Position numbers and translations under genes: made by a program. Below are positions 59,368 through 64,000 of a stretch of 64,000 nt of DNA, piece by piece. Source of the DNA: Quercus robur (Eukaryota > Streptophyta > Magnoliopsida > Fagales > Fagaceae); assembly GCF_932294415.1 (NCBI RefSeq), contig NC_065535.1, forward strand, positions 26,190,782-26,254,781. Reading direction: 5' to 3'. Position 1 is the stretch's first letter, and every line of letters begins with the position of its first letter. The notes under the pieces were generated by a model. It was given only the letters and a program-made list of their open reading frames with translations. It was not told the origin of the DNA and did not search any database.

Positions 59368-62300
59368 TCAGTGAAGTCTAGAAATGAGACTCTGATCCCC
59401 AAAGCGACTGGGTCTACCAACGTTGGAAAGAAGACGCTTACGGCGACCCTCCAAATCAGCCACCTCTTTCTTCAAAAGCTCAATACGGGCGTCTATGACC
59501 TCAACGGCTAGCTGGACTCTCCTCATAAAAAAGGCCCGGGCAATCTCACGTAGATGCTCAAGAATAAACTCCACAGCGAAACCCACACTGATAAGCTCCT
59601 GTATCACGGCCCTCCACTGCAGGATCTTCCCGGCAGAAACAGAGTCGATGAAGTTATGTTCGATGTCATTCAGCACACATCCCAACATCTGCAAGAAATG
59701 CTCCCTAGAAGAGCGACCAAGGCGAAACTCCCGCATAAAATTGCCGTGACGACTATAGAGCATCACCAAGTGCGAGACGTAGTCCTCAGGGACTCGGAAG
59801 CCGTAAAAGTCTACGTAGGGAGGACCGGAAGCCCAAAAGTCTGCCGGACCAAGGTCGTTAACCTCCGACTGGTCAAAATAGACAAAGAAAGATGCAGCAT
59901 CATCCAGGACGGTGGCAGAACTACTACCCGCCTCAAACTGAGAAGGGATAGTAGGGAGTGGGCCTACAAAAAAAAGGGGACGGGGACGCAAGGCAAAATG
60001 AAAAAAAAATGGCATAGGAAGAAAAGAGTTGCAAAAAAAAAAAAAAAGGATGAAATAGGAAGAGAAAGAAAGAGTGCCAAAATTACCAGAATGGGGGCTA
60101 CGGGTGTAGTAGAAACAAGTACTGCAGGCACAGAAGAAACAGGGGTAGTAGGTATGGCTAAAACAGGTACTGAAGGTGCGGCAGGAATAGGTGCTACGGG
60201 TGCGGCAGGAGCAGTCATTCCCATGCCTGCTGCAATTTCTGGTCCCTCAGAAGTTTCTGCAAGTAGGGAGATAAGTATGCAAATGAAACGCAAATACAGA
60301 AAGGAGATAAGGGAAAAGGAAGATACATACCCATGAAGTACTCCCCTCTTCATTAGAGTCGGAAATTCTCTTTTTCAGTACGGGTGCATCATCAGGATCC
60401 TCAAAAATGTCATAAGATCCCTCTGAAGATAAGTCCAGATCAGGACCATGGGTAGCGGAGCCGGGAATGGAGGAAGGAGTGACAACAAGTGAAGCACTAC
60501 CCTTTGCAGCCTAGGAAATAGTTGCAAAAGGGTCACTAGTCGAAATCACTAGCGGCAGAACGGGAGAAGTAGTTTTGGTTTGAACAGCAGCAGAAGGAAT
60601 GGCTCTCTCTGAAGGAGTGGGTCTCTCAGCAGGCAAGGGTGTAGTCTCACCAACCCCTTCGACATGAGTACCCTCTCTAGGTACCGTCTCGGTAGAAAGG
60701 GTGGGAGTTTTGGCAAGAGTCTTGTGTGCAGCAGGAGGAACAGGTGTCGCTAATACCACCTCGGCCCCATCAAAAAAGCCTTCTATAGGCACACCCATGA
60801 AGGCAGAAATATCCTCGGCGGTGGGGCGATATATGGACAGAGGCTCAGGCTCCTCCTAAAAAGAAAATTTTTGTTCAGTAAAAACAAAAAAAGGGGCAAA
60901 AGACCCGTGGTGGATGCGTGTGAAAAAGAAAGAAGAAAGAAGTGGAGAAAAAGGACTCACCTCAAATTCAGGTTCATCGAACAAAATGGGGCGGGTAGCT
61001 AATGAGTCTTCTTTATGCTTGGACTAAAAGGAAAAAGGCAGAAGAAATTGGCGAGTTAGCCGCGAGAAAATTAAGAAATTTTATTGAAAAAGGAAAAAAA
61101 AGGAGAAATAACTTACCCTCCATTCAGTGGCAGATACGGGATGAGGAGTAGTTTTCCTTTTGCTACCACGAGTCCTGCTAGCCAGCGGAGCACCTGCAGG
61201 AGGCAGTGGTGTGGCAGGCTTGGTTTTGCTGGCAGACTTGGGTTTGGCAGGCGCTTTCTTGCTTTGTACAGAGAGATTGATTACCTTAACTTTTTTCTCC
61301 CAACCAGGGGGATAGTCGCCAGTGTGCCAAAACCATCATTTCTTCTCTGCGTCCCATTCAAAAATGGCTGACCGACTCTGTTTTCTAGCATACGCCAAAA
61401 CGGATTTAGAGGGAAGCAGTAGGCGAGGGTTAACCGAGACAACCATGCTTAGCCCTTCAGGAGGAATAAGGGAGAAGCCACGACTCCCCGCTAACTCAGC
61501 CACAAATGAATCCATCACCGCATGTCAGTAACTGTGCATGGGAAAAGTGCAGACACCCTCCCTTAGCGAACCAGGGATTGTAACGGCGTTGAAACACTTC
61601 TTCCAAAAGTCAAAGGCAGTGTGCCGCAGGAAAGGACGGACTGAAGTAGGAGTTCCTATGAGGGAAGAAATGTCATCGGGGATGTCTTGATCCAGTCTAA
61701 ACTGCCTTCTCACCCGGTTGGCAGAGTAGTGAACAAATCTAATGCCTTCATCGGCTAGGTAAGGCAGCCATCCAGCATTGGTAGCGGCAAGATAGGTAAT
61801 CCTAGTTTCATCAAAGCTGACCAATAGGGTAGTAGTCCCAACGGTATGAACAAACGAACCCATGACAGAGTCCGCACAAGTATAATCAGCACCCAAATTT
61901 CTATAGGCTCTCCAAGAGAAACCCACACCCTCATCAAAAGATTCAACCACAGAATAACCAATCGGCTTTAAACCAGACCAATGAAAAACAAGCGGGAAAT
62001 CGGATTCAAACCTGCCACAAAAATCGGTGATCACTCTCGGACAACCCTGGTACTTCTCTCTGGCAAACCGAGCAGGTCTACATTTTGTCAAGTATTGAGC
62101 ACAACGCTCAAACAACCACTGCTGGAGTATAGTGCAATGAACGGAAGAAGTGACAATGTGGCAGGACCCAGCTTGATTCTCACCATTACGGAGGATATCT
62201 AACTGAACATACAAGTGCCCCAGGAACATAGGAGCTAGTGGCAGGCTCACCCCCGCAGATATTTTGATAGCCAAGCGAAAGTACAAAAGTTTTATGGCAT

Positions 62301-63105
62301 AGTGGGGGTGGGACCCAAAAACAAACTTGCAAAACCAAAATGCAATAAAAGCCGCACGACGGGCGGTAGCAGAAAACTTGGAGGAAGAACTCACCCAGTA
62401 GGACAACTTGACGTTTTTGGTCATCCTTTTCCTCAATTCAACCTCAATGGCCTTTTCCTCAGGAGAAAGCTCTAAGGCGGCAGGATCGGTATCGCCGAGA
62501 ATGGGCAAAAGCAACTGGTTAGCCACATCTTCGAGAGTCATGGTGAGTTCGCCGCACGAGAAAAAGAAGGTGTAGGTGGTGGTGCACCATCTCCGGACCA
62601 AGTGGCGGAGGTTATAGAGGTCCCGGAAATTCGACAAGCAGCGAGATGAGACTATAGCCTTCAAAATGTCGGCTCGCTACAACAAACCCATAAAACTCGT
62701 GTCGAAAAGCTCGCTAGCAACCCATTCCTTCCAACCCGAGGATGTGTCGAACCCAAATTCAAAATGGAAGGGTACCGGAAGCAAAACACCTTGGCAAATG
62801 GACAGATCAAGGATTGAAGATGCCAAAAGAGCCCAAGAAACGTCGGGGTCTCGCTGGACAAGGGTAATCAATACACGACCTGGCGGCAACGGTACATAGT
62901 CACCGGGGATTTTTGGGAAGTGAGGATTGATTTCATACCAAGGGTCGATTAAAGGAGCGCATTCACTGTCGGGGTCGCGCTCCGTCTCCTCCTCAGCGGA
63001 CCGCTCCGAATCAGAGCATTCCATCTCCTCTGGAACGACAGGAGAATCGGAAGCAACCGCCTTCCCTTTGCGGCGGGAAGAGCCTTGACTTTTCACCGGT
63101 GACAT
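59368..63105 (-). pseudogene. Antisense plant-mobile-domain gene inside the Tat element
   Basis: Between integrase and the 3' LTR the minus strand carries a gene-like series. It starts MSPVKSQGSSRRKGK at 63105 with an acidic/serine-rich lead. A plant mobile domain (PMD, 'aminotransferase-like') core spans about 61525-62664 ('LTMTLEDVANQLLLPILGD', 'SSKFSATARRAAFIAFWFCK'). Basic linkers lie at 61100-61518, a proline/threonine/serine-rich stretch at about 60350-60860, and a C-terminal block at 59368-59960 ('VRFRLGRSS'-like, 'ARIELLKKEVADLEGRRKR'). Gaps with splice-like edges separate the blocks, suggesting introns. PMD genes are known passengers of plant Ty3 elements. It is broken at least once and is a fossil. 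Confidence 0.7.
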
Positions 63106-63524
63106 GGTGAGGAGGCTTAGTCGGAGAAGGTGGGTATGGGTGTTTGAAAGGAAGAAGGAGAGTAAGAGACGGAGAGTGAATGTTTTGGGAAAGAAAGAGT
63201 TTGTGATTAAAGTGCAGAAGGATTCCTCCTTAAATACCTAGGTCATTAATATCAGCACAAAAGGAGGTGACGGGTCAGCCATCAGAAGGGAATGGAATTA
63301 ATGAAACAGCAGCTCTGTTTTGAAAATAACTGCCAAACTGGGAAATTCGAAGAGACAACCCTGTTCGCGGCAGGAAGGAGAATATATGTATGAATAAGAA
63401 GGGGTCCACAGCTTAAAAAAGACCCGCAAAAAAAGAGAAGAAGAAAAAAGATGAGAGAAGGGCAGAAACGCCTTTTCATTCACATATGAATCGCAGGAAC
63501 GTTTCATATGTTCAGGGGGCTAAA

Positions 63525-64000
63525 TGTTAAGGGCCATTTGTGGAATCCCAGGCAGACAGAAAAGCCCAATAATGAGGGCCACAAAGAATTGACAAGATAA
63601 ATAGCAAAAAACCCATTAGACCCAAGCGGCAGGAATAATGGATCACAGGTCCAACAAATAAATAAATGGGTCTTAAAGAGGCAAGCGGGTTCAAGGAAGC
63701 CAGGAAAGAAAGAAATAGCATCCCATGGGCAGAGTATGAGGTAGAAAAGTGAGAAAGGGCCGCCGCAGGCCCAAGGCAATTGTAAACTAAGAGAGTAAGG
63801 GGTTTATGGCAGGCTCATGAACTCCAAAGATAAGGATAAGGTTATTGGGCCGGGAAAGTCCAATGAAGTTAGTAAAAAGCCCATGGGAGTGTGAAATTAG
63901 CAAACGGGCCGAGGAAGCCCAAAGAAAGCAATCGGGTCATGGATATCCAAAGGAAAAGCCCAAAGGGACATAGGAGCCCATGAGTAAAAGCAAAACAGTG
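63525..64000 (+). repeat. 3' LTR of the Tat element (left part only)
   Basis: It starts TGTTAAGGGCC right after a purine tract. About 96% matches the first 500 bp of the 5' LTR. It continues beyond the window. Confidence 0.9.

Larger units (their letters stand above)
51114..64000 (+). mobile_element. Ty3/Tat-lineage LTR retrotransposon, right LTR cut by the window end
   Basis: The 5' LTR (51114-53026) starts TGTTGAGGGCC and ends CCTACA. The primer-binding site region reads 'ttggcgactccacttggga', as in many Tat elements. The 3' LTR starts at 63525 after the purine-rich 'tcagggggctaaa' and continues past 64000. Inside, in order, are gag, protease, reverse transcriptase, two RNase H domains, integrase and then an antisense gene. 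In the 476 bp of 3' LTR visible, about 20 positions differ from the 5' LTR (about 4%), so it inserted perhaps one to several million years ago depending on rate. Pol is broken, with several breaks. It is a fossil. Confidence 0.92.

Noticed and set aside
59554-60336. A 260-residue plus-strand frame with lysine and glycine/threonine repeats
   Set aside because: It is complementary to the antisense plant-mobile-domain blocks and has no domain; composition comes from the opposite strand and A-runs.
61525-63105. Plant-mobile-domain frames as an independent host gene
   Set aside because: They sit between integrase and the 3' LTR of one element; such passengers are known in plant Ty3 elements, so host origin at this locus is not supported.

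Overview
This window looks like a chromosome arm segment of a woody eudicot. The two intact host gene types have plant-style introns, the sequence is AT-rich, and transposons fill most of it. Several repeat types (copia LTRs, a Tat-lineage Ty3 element with an antisense plant-mobile-domain gene, PIF/Harbinger MITEs starting near GTTTGG) recall Fagaceae (oak, chestnut), but that genus-level guess is from memory and is not proven here.

Region 1 (1-2.75 kb) is gene-free and holds MITE remains. Region 2 (2.75-21.05 kb) is a tandem duplication with a period of about 11.8 kb. Each copy carries one small proline-rich, single-pass membrane protein gene of the TRACHEARY ELEMENT DIFFERENTIATION-RELATED 7 (TED7) type. 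The copies then took different insertions. Copy A gained a 1.9-kb hAT deletion derivative and a 1.6-kb non-autonomous Ty3-like LTR element. Copy B gained two TAA/TTA-flanked MITEs. For all four, the other copy preserves the empty target site, so ends and target duplications can be read directly.

Region 3 (21.1-24.3 kb) holds a complete two-exon plastid stearoyl-ACP desaturase gene (389 aa). Region 4 (25.0-37.6 kb) is a nest: a 2.26-kb solo LTR, then a nearly full-length but dead L1-type LINE with its own target duplication. The LINE is interrupted by a TRIM abutting a solo LTR and by a 1.3-kb hAT-like element. Region 5 (37.6-40.8 kb) has a copia solo LTR, a SINE and a 0.95-kb hAT element. Region 6 (41.0-43.6 kb, minus) is a complete ten-exon class P alcohol dehydrogenase gene (380 aa). 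Region 7 (44.1-51.1 kb) holds two Helitron-like elements, MITEs, LINE fragments and a copia relic. Region 8 (51.1 kb to the window end) is a large Ty3/Tat retrotransposon with LTRs, gag, dual RNase H, integrase and a multi-block antisense plant-mobile-domain gene. It is broken and split a LINE tail; its 3' LTR runs off the window.

The host genes have unrelated roles: secondary wall deposition in xylem, fatty acid desaturation in plastids, and fermentative ethanol metabolism. Nothing suggests a gene cluster. I found no CRISPR, rRNA or canonical tRNA gene and no clearly new biological system. The most informative features are the duplication with paired empty and filled sites, the nested LINE, and the antisense gene inside the Tat element.
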